In this document: positions 31,539 to 44,000 of the stretch, piece by piece
How positions within the stretch are numbered: position 1 is the first letter of the stretch
Layout of the letters: each line of letters opens with the position of its first letter
The notes under the pieces: model-generated
Told to the model about the DNA's origin: nothing
The model's input: only the letters and a program-made list of their open reading frames with translations
Database searches by the model: none
Program-made: the position numbers and the translations under genes
Assembly: GCA_964017195.1 (NCBI GenBank)
Contig: OZ024890.1
Span: 50,521,593 to 50,585,592, forward strand
Direction of reading: 5' to 3'
DNA from: Siderastrea radians
Lineage: Eukaryota; Cnidaria; Anthozoa; Scleractinia; Rhizangiidae
DNA length: 64,000 bases

Positions 31539-34500
31539 GAATAAACAAGGTCATGTATAATATGGTTGTTCAGCAAAATTGTTCGTTCGGTTAAGAAAGT
31601 GATCTAGCAAGAGAAAAATGGGGGGTGATGTCGCAGCTCTTACAAGGTCTTCTCTGATTTGCTGACAAAACAATACACCAAACAACAAAACAATGGACCC
31701 TAGCCCTGAAAACAATAGAGCTGCGTGATACCAAGGTCCGATGAAATTAGAGGTTGTTAAGAGCTGCGGGGCTACCGAAAATGGGCCATATTGCATTATC
31801 CATGCAAAGTTATCACAATGTTTACCTGAATGGCATTAATCTGCATGTGCTCGATGTATGATGTTTGCGACTTTGTGAGATGCCTTTGAATTACACATGC
31901 ATTAAGAAAAATATAAATTTACAATTAGCACAAACATCCTTAGGTGATTGTTAAAAGCGTATATTTTCTGTATTTGTCATGAGCTGCGTATACCTTAATC
32001 CTCTTCATATTTTGCTCTAATTTTTGAAAAGTCAGTGGCCTACCTGACTGTACACAAATTTCATTGATCTAAACCTGCAGTTGCCACTCTTAATAATTAC
32101 TTAAAGTGATAGGAAAAGCACATTCTCCTGAAGTCATAATCTCTGCTACGTTTCTCCCATTCAGTGATTTGTATGCCAACAAAATCCAACTGTGGAGTCA
32201 CAACTTCACCGAGTTACCAAAAGCTTTGATCAGAATGTGAGTATACTTTGTATTATTACCTTAACTGACAGATTGCTTTTTGAAGTCATCTCTGTTTTAA
32301 AGTGCCACTGAGACGAAAATTCAGAGGTTTATTTCCGCCAAATTCTGTCGCAGAATATCGCGTTTTGTTCATATATCCCCAGAAAACTGAACAACAAACC
32401 TTCCATCCTAATATTTTTTAGTTCCAAAGTCGCGTAAAATGTGTCCGCCATTACTGAAAACGTGTTCCTGGGTGATTGCGCAATTTAATAGCTTGTGACG
32501 TCAGAGGCTCACCTCAGTCGCGTTTCCTTGTGTTTTGACTGAAGATGTGTTCCGTCGACTACGAAACCTCCGAAGAGTATTTCTACGATTCGGAACAGTC
32601 TTTAACTTCCGAAGCCTCTGAGGATTCGTTTCATTCGGGAAATGAAGAATTTTTCTTACCGTACGATGTAAGAACTGATGTGAGGTTTCAACTAATAATC
32701 TTGTAAACAAACGGTTTGTTGACAATATTATTTGAGTTATTTGGCGGGAGTTCAGAACATAAGCGAAATATGCTTAGACAATGATTGTAGTTCGGGCCCC
32801 AGTTGCTCAAAAAGTGGATAACTCTTTTTCAACGGATAAGTCGCTGTCCGGTGGATAAAATTTATCGCTTCATCGCGGTTGTTCAAAGCTTGGATAGCGC
32901 TCTCCAGCCAGCTGTTCAGCCGCTATACAGCGATCATAAAGTTGTCCATTCCAAGGTAGGTTGTGTAACTCTTATCCACTGTAAACCTGTGGCAAAATAG
33001 ACATGGCTATTCGAAGAATTGATCTTTTAAGCTGTGGAAATTTAGACAAAACACCTATGAAAACTTTAGTCTTTGATGCTCGCGAATTCTCAACCTTGGG
33101 TCGATCGATGTTACTGTAGTTGGTGTGGGAGAAAATAAAAGGAGCGATACCTTGTCTGCCGTTGTTTATGTTCATTATATATTATAAAAAAAGCATTGAG
33201 ATTTTTGGCCATTCTTGGCATAGTCTGGGAATCTTTCTTGAAAAACCGTTATTGTTGTAGTCAGCTGCCAGGCAGCTTATCGTGTCTATCATAGTACAGT
33301 GGACACTCAACACATTGAAACACAAGTGCTTGGCGCTGCTAAATATTTTAAACAGTTTTTAGAGAATTCTTTTTCTGAGCCGAAAGAAGTGAAATAAATC
33401 AAAACCTTTTTTTTCAAGAACTGGAGGCCTTGTGTGACCGGAATTTAAATATTTGTAGTCAAAATTAAAAGCGCACAAGGAAAATTTTCCGCTGCTCAAC
33501 AACAACATGCGGACCGCCGCGGAAACGAAGCTTTCGCTTGCCTTATTCGCTGCGAAAAATAATAACTTGATATTTAATCATTTTTCTTAGTAGTTCATTT
33601 ACTAACATTGCTATGACAGGTAAAAGAAATAACATTGTTAAACCCTTAGGCAAATAGTGGCGTGTGATATTTGACCCATATTTTTTCCCAACTTCAATTT
33701 CCACGCACCGACGATCCGATCTATTAAAGCTTTTATCTCGAACAACAACAACAACATTTTGTTTGCATTCCCAATTACAAATGCCATTGCACATAGAAAA
33801 GAGAAAGAAAAAATGTCGCAAAATCGATTAATTTACAATTTCTGTGTCTATTGATCCATTTCTTAATGCAAAAGCTTCGTAAATGAAGTAACCTTTTAAG
33901 AATCGAAATCGGAATATTTACTAATAATATCGTCCGTTAAAGATTTTTTAATTGGATCATATCTATTGCAAGATAAGAGGAAGTGTACTTCGTTTTCAAC
34001 TTCATTTGAGCTGCAGCACTGACAAATTCTCAGATGCTCAGGGATTTTAGGGGTGGAATGTCTTCCATTTTCAATTCTTATAGGTTGTAATAATACCCAA
34101 CCTAAGTTTTGCTACTGCCCGAACAATAATGTCAATCGACTGTTCACCGACAGGGACGACAGGATGGTATGTTATAAAATAAATGTCCATGCTTCTAAGC
34201 GATTACTGCTCTGAAATTAACACACGCGGAATTAAAAAAAAGGAAAAGATAAGCAGTACAAACTATATCAGCTTAATCACGGCGGTCAGGATTGCATTCG
34301 CCGAGGATCTTCGCGCTAGCAGACGGCAGAACTGAAAGGGTTTTCCTCGACGATAATAAATTTCAAAATACGTTAAAAGAAAATCAGTTTTGCACAATGG
34401 TGGATGCGTTGAAAAAGAAACAAACTATCACTTCAACTGCGTTATAAGATTAGGTAAATTACCTTTCGTCTTGTTCGCGCAGATAATGTTTTTTTCCGGT

Positions 34501-36480
34501 TCTTTTTCCCATGTAGTTCAGTGGAATGGGCAATGGCATGATCGACCTCTGGGATCTTGCGACATGAACAGCCCTCTGGAAAAACTCGTCCGTGAAATGA
34601 TCAAAATGCCTCTCGGGTTGAAATTCGCACTGTGTGTGAGTGCGAACATTGTCCTTTTTTCCTTTGCGGATCCGTTCGCAGGGCTTCAATGAAGCAAAAT
34701 ACCAGCTCGGGGGTTGGATTTATTGTTGTAGCATTGTAGAACACAAGTGCTACCTGTCATTACTGCTGCAGCAAGGAAGATTTCAAAGTCGAGCAACAAA
34801 CACTTGGCAAGAAATCTTTCCTCGAGGACAATTTACTTTCCTGTGGCAAGTAACCATGTGAAGGCACTAGGTTTGAGGTGAGCCTCTGACGTCACTTCCG
34901 CTCATTCGCAAGCCAGCTTCCGGAACAAGGGCCAGTAATGGCGGCCGCAAAATCTCGACAAAAACCGTCCGAAAAAAGCGACTTCTAGTCGTCGTAATAA
35001 GTTGAAATTTGGCATGGTAACTAAGAACCACAAACTATGTTCAAAAATGTAAAAATATGGAATACCAAAATTCTGGTCCCAGTGGCACTTTAAATTTGTC
35101 TAAGACGTAATAGGATATTACCACCCACCTTGATTAGCACTTTCTATTTGCAAGTGGATACATAATGCATGTTTGTGAAATTTGTACTCTTTAAGGTGGC
35201 CCGATACTATTTATTTGCGTGAGGGGCAAGTGTTTTGAAATCAATTTTTTAGCTTCTCAACAGCATTCGATTGCTGAGATATTTTAGACGCTGAAAAATT
35301 AATGCTTGAAGTTTATCAAAAGCGTACTTTTGTTGAGATTGATACGCATATATGAAAATTTTCAGCAATTTTATTGAACGTGGTTTTCAAAGAAAATGTG
35401 TATTATCGGGAAAATGAAAAGACGGTTTTCCTTCATATTACTCTGAACAGGTGCTGGAAACTCAAAGAGTTCAGGGACCAAGTTTTAGATAAATCGCCTC
35501 CACACAACCTTTATAACAAACGGTGATTAACATAGTTATTAGGATATTATGTACACGCATTTAGCTATAATTACTACGAAAAGGATTAAGGTAACAAAGA
35601 ATCGCACTTACTGGAGCAAAGGTAAATATGTCTTGTAACTTACGCATCAGAGTCAAAGCAATAAGGAACGGTTTTCTCGACATTATACGGTCGAGAGCAC
35701 GCCTTGCCGGTAAAAATTATGGCAACCACATTGTTTTCCAGGTTTCGCTCAATTTTCTGCTCTTTTTGTCTTATTCATAAAACCGCCGTGAGCACCCATA
35801 AAACAGTCGATAACAAAGCTCCTGACTAGATTTTGCCGTGTTCTGACCATACGCTTTTCAGAAATAAGGCAGCAAATTCGGGTCACTCGCGAGCTGCTCA
35901 ACCAAACTGCTCTGAGAACCATTTTGTTGAAAAAACAAATCGGTCAGTCAGTCAGTCAGTCAGTCAGTCAGTCAGTCAGTCAGTCAGTCAGTCAGTCAGT
36001 CAGTCAGTCAGTCCACCAGTTGCCAGTCAGATAGCCAATCTGCTAGCTAGTCAGTCAATCCACCAGCTTTCAGTCAGCTAACCAATCAGCCTGTTGCATC
36101 ATCCATCAGTCAGTTAGTCAGCCAGCCAACCAACCAGGCCATCATTCAGCCATCACTCAGCCAGCCACCCAGCCAGCTGGCCGGCCAGGCAGCCATCAGT
36201 TAGATCCCAGTTGGCCTGTTTGCCAGCCAGCCAGCTGGTCAGTCAAGCCATCCACTGGTCTGTTAGTAAGTCTCAGTACAACATCTGTGTTGCAAACCCA
36301 TCATTACTGGCCAGCCATTTATGAAGAAAGTGCATAGCTTGTGGAAATTGTAGAACAGCTTCAACATGAAGTTTATACCAGCTTAAATAGTATTGTCTCG
36401 TGTATAATGACTGATAGAATTTTGAACAAGAAAATTCCTTTCTTACCAGATTTCACTTGTAACTATGGGGAAATGTTAAG

Positions 36481-36537
<57 letters not shown>

Positions 36538-39500
36538 GCAAGCAAGCAAGCAAGCATTCAGTCAGTCAGTCAGTCAGTCAGTCAGTCAGTCAGTCAGTCA
36601 GTCAGTCAGTCAGTCAGTCAGTCAGTTAGTCAGTTAGTCAGTCAGTCAGTCTACCAGTTGCCAGTCAGATAGCCAATCTGCTAGCTAGTCAGTCAATCCA
36701 CCAGCTTTCAGTCAGCTAACCAGTCAGCCTGTTGCATCATCCATCAGTCAGTTAGTCAGCCAGCCAACCAACCAGGCCATCATTCAGCCATCACTCAGCC
36801 AGCCACCCAGCCAGCTGGCCGGCCAGGCAGCCATCAGTTAGATCCCAGTTGGCCTGTTTGCCAGCCAGCCATCTGGTCAGTCAAGCCATCCACTGGTCTG
36901 TAAGTAAGTCTCAGTACAACATCTGTAAGTCAGGTAATTCAGGCAATTGTTTAGTGGGTGGGTCAGTTGGCTTGGCTGGTTGGTGGGTCAGTCAGTAAAT
37001 CATTCAATCAGACAACAGACACCCTGGTTTCCTTGGTTATTTGACTTGATATTGGGGATTTCCTGACAATTTGTTATAATTTTATAATTCTTTTTATCAA
37101 ATGGCCAAATAATCCAGTCTCGTCTAAAAATAAGCTGCATTTGGTAGCTACTGTAGCCCCATCCCACATAGTTATCAGTAGCTGTGAGGCAATTTGCCCA
37201 TGCACTAGTTGTGGTTGATTGAGTTTGTTTTTATCTGCAGTATTTTGACTGAAAATGAAATTGACTGGATTCCCAACAACTGGTTTGATTTGCCAAAGCT
37301 TGAATACATGTAAGTACATACACAATGTACCATATACTTAATTATTCTGTGATCTCTCAGTGGATGTGAGTTGATCTTTAATAATCAATGAGCTGAGAAG
37401 TTGATGATATTTGCTTCATATGCATAATATTGGAATGAAGGTGTATAAAACGTTTACTTCATGCCAACAAGTTTTGAACGTCACGCCACACTTAACAGGG
37501 CATCCAACTTCAAGACACCTGATAACATATATCTGGAGCAATAAAGAGTTTTCTTGCTACTACAAATAAAACTTTTAAAAATCACAGCCAATAATTTCCC
37601 TTTTTATTATTTTGGCAGAGGTCTAAGCAAAAACAAACTAAAGAAGTTCCCTGGAGCATCATTCATAAACTGCAAGTCATTGATTTATTTGTAAGTATTA
37701 CTATTTCTTAGCAGCAAATCTTATTGTAGTCAAATGCAGTTCACACATGTAAATCTGTGCAGCAGTTGGTATCATTGCTCTATAAGAATGTTGCTGAAGA
37801 TATTTTTCATGTCACTTGGAGGTGTAAATATTGTTGCATTTATGTCTTGAAAATAACGAGCATCTCTTTAGAAGACATACCTGGTTGAGTGACCTGTGAT
37901 GTCATTGTTTTCTGAATTTCATGTTTTTGTCCTGAAAACCTATTTAAAAAAAATCTCAAACTCTGGGTATGGCTGTGACTTTGAGTAGGTTTGAGTGGGT
38001 ATCCTGTGGCCACAGCATGACCTTCACTATGGGAAGTTTATATTAAGTGGTCATGGAGAAATCATAATTAGCCTGTATTATAATGCAAATGGCTCTTGGT
38101 CTGTTTGACTTTTGCACTAATCCTCTGATATTATCTGGCACAGGGGTCTAGATCACAATGAGATTCCAAGCATCTCTGTTCCTAACTTGCGGCCTTTCTA
38201 TGGAAATGACTCCCAGCTTGTTCATTTGTAAGTAGCTGGCCTTTTAGTTAATTTGTGCTATTAGTTGATGCATATTTATTGTTTGTTATTAGCTAATTGC
38301 CAAAAGTGGAAAGCTTCAGAAAAATATATGACTTGTGATTTCCACTTCAATTGCAGGAATGCAAGCAACAACCAAATTACCTCTATTTCTACTGGAGCAT
38401 TCTCTAGCTTGATCCATCTAAAAGTTTTGTAAGTACAAAATAAATATGATTGTTCATCGCCCACAATGCCGCGACACATCTGGGACTTAAATGTGTATCC
38501 AGCGCGAAAATTCAAACTCAATAAGGATAGCAGATGGACAGACAATAGAGAAAATGACCTAAAAACGCCCAACAACGCGTGCATTTTGCGAGATTACAAG
38601 CTTTAACTAGGTTTATTTCGTACTGGTTAGCATACAGCTTTTACAGAAGATACATTATTGAAATTAATGGGTTTGTCCATTTCAGGGTTCTGTTTGTATG
38701 AGGAAAACCAATGCAAACATTTCAAGGTTGAATTTTTCTCCAATGAATTTCTTTACTTCTGACTTAGTATAGGGCTTTGATTGTTTGGTGTTGAAGGAAG
38801 CTTTCTGCAGAATTTCATAGAAAAAATGATTTAAAGTACGAGCGAAATCCAACTTTCATAGTTTCTACTAATATTTTCGGTTTCCCTCTTTGAAGAGACT
38901 CTCATAACAATGGAACGAACACGCGTTGAATCTCCCGCGAAAATCCAAAGTTGAATAATTATTTTTGCAAACAATAGAATGTTAATTCCCACAGGAGTAA
39001 TAATTGGTGGGCCGGCTTGAGGCGGGCGCTTGTTCATTTATGATCATACGACAAAGCAAGTGATTTATTATACCTTGTTTATTTCACTATTCTCTTTGTC
39101 GTCCTTTATTGATAACATTATTTTGGTAAACTGAAGTACTTAGGACAGCAGATAAGTGGTGCTCAGAGAGTAAGTGTAAAATACAACCGCGATGCACGAG
39201 CAATTAATTGAAATGATGCAAGTCATAATTTTTCATGCACCTCTAGTTGTGCGGGTGTGATTCGCGATGAAGCTCGCTACACAAAAACAAACCTGCAAAC
39301 AAAGAGACCAAGACAGTTTTTTTTTTTGCATTGCGTGTGGCTAACCCTTCACACTCATTTCATTTGCACTTCAAGCTCGCTAGCCAACACACAGACTGAC
39401 AATGCACGAGAAACAATTTAGTTTGGCGTTCCCCTGGCGACGGGCAAGTAACGCTTCGTGCCTGTCTCAACCGCCTTTAAACCGCTTGATCTGCATGAGA

Positions 39501-40976
39501 CTATTTAAGGTAACGACTTAGGCTGTCTATGGAGTCATTTAAAAAAATGGCTCGCGAGCTCTTCGACGAATTTCACTATTCAGTAGGTTTGAACAGGGAG
39601 CCCAGCCTAATTAGAGCGCGCTATTCCCAGAGACTAGTCTGCTGAACAATCACCGCCGACTAGTTCTTAACATGCAAATTATTATGCCGCGCACTCTGAA
39701 ATCGGGCGCTGTAAGTACATGTTGCCAAAGACAATAGCATTGTGGGCGATGTGCAATGCATGATTGACTTTAAATTTATTGTAATTAATTTGATGTTGTT
39801 ACACAAATTGGTGCAGGTTGTTTATTGTTGTGATCTATAGTTCCTGTGCTAAAATTTCATAATTTTGTTTTTCTATAGAGAATTGCAAGTGAATAACATG
39901 GAAACCATTGCTGCCAATGTATTTTATGAAATACCAGAGCTGCTACATCTGTAAGTTTGTCTTACAATCACAAAGTAAACTGGCCGCATTGAAACAGATT
40001 TTTGAGATCATGTGTTTCATATGGTGTGACAAGATTGAGGGAGTGCAAACCACTAAATAATTTGAGTTATTTCTCGAACTTGCATTATTTTTTAAATTGT
40101 CATAGCAATAATAAAGATGATAATGATAATTTATAGTAAGTTATAACTTGTATTGTGCAAATTGGTGATCTTTACAAGCAACAAATTGCTTTTGCCCAGC
40201 CATGTTAGTCAGTGAATGAGAAGGCTTTCCTGCACTTATACATTGAACTGTTTTTGTCTTTTTAGTGATCTTCGTGGAAACAAGCTGCAAAGCATAACAG
40301 CCCAGTCCTTCAGCAGTCCATTTGAGAATCTTCCAAAGCTGCGAGTATTGTAAGTGGAACCAGGGGTTAATTTAACAAAACATTTACAAGTGCAATATCC
40401 AAGCATAGCTATTGTTTCAGAGGTTGAAAACAATGGCTACACTTGTAAATGTTTTTTTAATTAGTTCACCCCAGAACTTAACCCCGTAAGCTCCAGCATC
40501 AGTATGCAAATTCTCCTAGCTGGTCTCCACACATTTTTTGATTACTAATTGGGAGAACCCGTTTAAACATCAAGACAATTCATCTTTGGTGATCATTTTC
40601 TTAAATCTTATGACCAGTTTGTGTTGTAGTGCACTGGTATGATGAGGAGAAATTTGGATTAAATCATGAGACTCATGATTTGTCTTTTGAGCTAATCTGA
40701 TTTAACTTTTACTCTAAACAGTGCACCATTCATTTCCAATACATTAGTGCCCCTATGTAGAAATCATCTGGTTCTTTTCCTCACAGGATTTTAATGCAAC
40801 AGCAAAGTCCATATCAAGCAACAAGTGTGATGTACAATGCCTTCAAGAATCTTCCGGAGTTGGAAGATCTGTAAGTCACACAAGAAATATAATGCTTCTT
40901 ACTTTCCCCTGGTTTCTGGTGATGTTACATGATACTGTAAAAGTAATTTGTATGACTACAACATCTTACAAGTTCA

Positions 40977-41042
<66 letters not shown>

Positions 41043-44000
41043 TTATTCATTTGCTATAGCGCCTTTTAACATATGAATGATCAAACGCGTTTTACATTCA
41101 CAACATACTAGTTAAAATTTATAAAACGAATCTATGATAGGTAAAACCGTCAAAAAAGGAAAAATGCTAATAAAAATACATTAATAAAATGACAATAAAA
41201 CGTAAAAGCTAATCTAAAAAGATGTGTCTTGACATGTCTCTTAAAAGCGCCCAGTGATTCGATTTCACGGATATGTGCGGGAAGGCTGTTCCACAATGTA
41301 GGGGCGGCAGCGTAAAACGATCTAGCACCTGAAGTTGCCAACATGCGCCCCATAGGACGTTCCAAAACAATAGTGTAATTCAATCTTAATGAATATGCAG
41401 AACAGGACCTAATGCTAACTAAATCGCCAATATAGCTAGGTGACATGCCATGTATGACCTTAAAAGTAATAATTAAAATTTTAAAATAGATACGATAAAA
41501 CACTGGCAACCAATGAAGCTCAATGTCATAAAAGAGCTAACAATTCCCAAATAAAAAATTTCATTGTATATTAAGTGGATGCGTTGACGTGGAGTGGTAG
41601 GTCATTTGAGCTGTGCTGTTTTCATTGTTTTTTCAGATGGTTGAATGACAATGCACTGTCACATTTCCCACACCCTGCTCTATCTCAAGAATCATTTCCT
41701 AACCTGTTGTATTTGTGAGTACCTTATTCTAGTGTTTAATTAATACTTAGGTATCACAGTGAGCCCAGTAAATATGATCTGGCTCACCACAGGTCTCCCA
41801 GTAGTTCTGTGGTTAGAGCATCCAACCAGCATATGGAGCATCATGGCTTTGTTTCCTGTCAGGAACTCACTAGGTTTTTTTCTTTGTCCTGAGCTTGTGA
41901 CGTACTGAATAACTCAAATGTGCAGGTATAACTGATAACGTAGGGGTTCCTTGTGCACCTTGTTTGAATCAGGCTTATGAAGTGATCTTCAGAGCTGTGA
42001 TGCAACTCAGGAAGTTAAAAAAACTGGCACAAGTCGACATCATTCAAGAGGTTGTTGTTTTACTACTTCAGTAAAGTGATTGATACTTACTTCTTTTGCT
42101 TTTTAACAATGTTAAGTTGTTTGGTGGTTATGAGCCAATAAAGTGCATCCACAGTGCCTTGCTTTGTAGTAAAAGAGCTCTCTCTTTAATATAATGCCTG
42201 TTATTAAAGGCACAGATGTCATTTTTGAAGCTCAATTATCTGATTATTTCAATTTCATTTTTATTGTTTAAGGCATCTGGAAAACAATGCAATCACTTCA
42301 GTAACAAGCTTTTCCAAGACAGACTTCCCACCATCACTTGAAGATCTTCATGCGTAAGTTGTTTTCACTTGGCTATGTAGAAGATTTTGTCAATAGTAAA
42401 GCTGAAGTCCTTGTTACACGGTAAAACGTATTTTTGCATTTAAGTAATGTGAGAATATGGGTATGCAATTCAATTAACTGAAATCCTTGGTAAAGTTAAA
42501 TTTCTGGTTTGGGGAGGGGGGGGGCTCCTTTATTTGGCCTCAGTGGGTATGTGGCAGCTCAACAGGGTATGGTTTTCAGGTCTTGCATCTTAAACCTGTA
42601 GGGTGTACATTTTCACTATCTAGCGTCTTGAACAGGATGTCTTTCTGGACTGGAAGCCTTGAACAGCGTGTTAATGTTGGCAGTGCGTGGTCTATATGTG
42701 TGGTACTGGTCAACAATTTTTAATTCTAATTCTATGATGTCATTTACATAAAAAACGCTTTCTGAATTAATTGCTTTTCGGTCTTGAAAAAAGGTCTCTT
42801 GTATTTAGCTGCACATTGGCACACAGGCTGGTTTTCGTGTAAGGAACATTGTTGTGCATTTATTTCTTGACCTGAGAGCTTCAATTCGAAGAATTAGCGT
42901 ATTACTTTTGCTTAAAACTGACACAAAGAAAACAACAGGATCGCGGATTCCAGGTTGAATTCCTTTGTTGTAGTTCAGGCAGAGAACAAACGAAATCATT
43001 CACACTTCACTTGAGCGAGTTCAGTTCAACAAAAATTTTTACGCAAAAGTAATACGCTAATTCATCGAATTTTAGATCTCAGGTCAAGAAATAAATGCAC
43101 AACAGTGTTCCTTACATGAAAACCAGCCTGTGTGGTTATGTTCAGCTGAATAGCACCAATTTCGATTTTAACCTCAAACCATCACTTACGCCATTTTTCC
43201 ACCGAGCCCTTCAATTGAAGTTGTCATTTGGTGACGTGAGAGTTTTAGGCTGAAGACTCTTTGTATGTAGTCTTAAGAAGAATGCTTTTGGCTACCCTTT
43301 GTTCATTGACCTTGCTCAGTGTTCCATAGGGCTAATCATCCTCATCATGCCTGGGTTGGTACATGTATATGAATTATTACAATCCTTTTGCATCTTTTTG
43401 AGTCTTTGAGTACATCTTAACTTTTTGTGACGAAAGGCCTTATGGGGCCTCTCGTCACTATGTCATCGGCTATGAGTGAGTGTCTGTAACCAACTGGAAG
43501 TAATTTCGGATTACGAGCCTGTACGAAATCGTCTACGAAATCCCGACGACTGAAATTTACGAGGAAAAATCGATTTGACCTGACCATGTGCGTTCTGTTT
43601 TCTCAACTCGTCAGCGACGTGTTTGTGCTTTCGAACGTGAGTTGTTCTTCTTTTATCACAATACAATGTATTCAAACTCTTTTGTGTCTAGGTGAGTTGT
43701 TCTTCTTTCATCGCAATACAATGTATTCAAACTCTTTTGTGTCTAGAACTAGGCACAACTTTCTATGCATTTGCAGTCAAATTTGTATTTCTAATGAATA
43801 TTTCAGATTTTGGGGCGCTTTATGTGGTTTGTTTGCCAACAAAAGTCCGATTGCTTCGCTTGGCTTATTACACAAGACCAGTGCTGGCCGTATGGCGTTC
43901 TTCAATTCCCCTAGGGGAACAAATAAACTCAGAAATGGGGCTCAAAATCTCCTTCGGGAGACTCAAACTTCCCTTCGGGGAACTAGTAATCACAGCAATG

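Larger units (their letters stand above)
32297..35093. mobile_element. 2.8-kb THAP-type DNA transposon relic with TTAA edges
   Basis: Starts TTAAAGTGCCACTG and ends CAGTGGCACTTTAA; GTCACAAGC/GTGACGTCAGAGGC sequences just inside also mirror each other. It carries a plus-strand acidic first exon near the left end and a minus-strand THAP relic near the right end, with a LINE fragment between. It fills LRR intron 4. The edge TTAA suggests a TTAA-targeting superfamily such as Kolobok; ISL2EU/Harbinger-like is an alternative. Confidence 0.75.
36013..36930. repeat. 638-bp tandem duplication in LRR intron 4
   Basis: The block from ACCAGTTGCCAGTCAGATAG (36015) recurs at 36653 and stays near identical to about 36930 (CAGCCAGCTGGCCGGCCAGG, GATCCCAGTTGGCCTG). 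The unit contains the dispersed block 36290-36481 and both microsatellites. Confidence 0.85.

Noticed and set aside
35833..36637. ORFs with INQSINQ and SVSQSVSQ repeats
   Set aside because: Translations of (TCAA)n and (CAGT)n tracts in an intron.
41790..41870. Functional tRNA gene
   Set aside because: A- and B-box-like motifs are present but the cloverleaf is not complete; better read as a SINE head.
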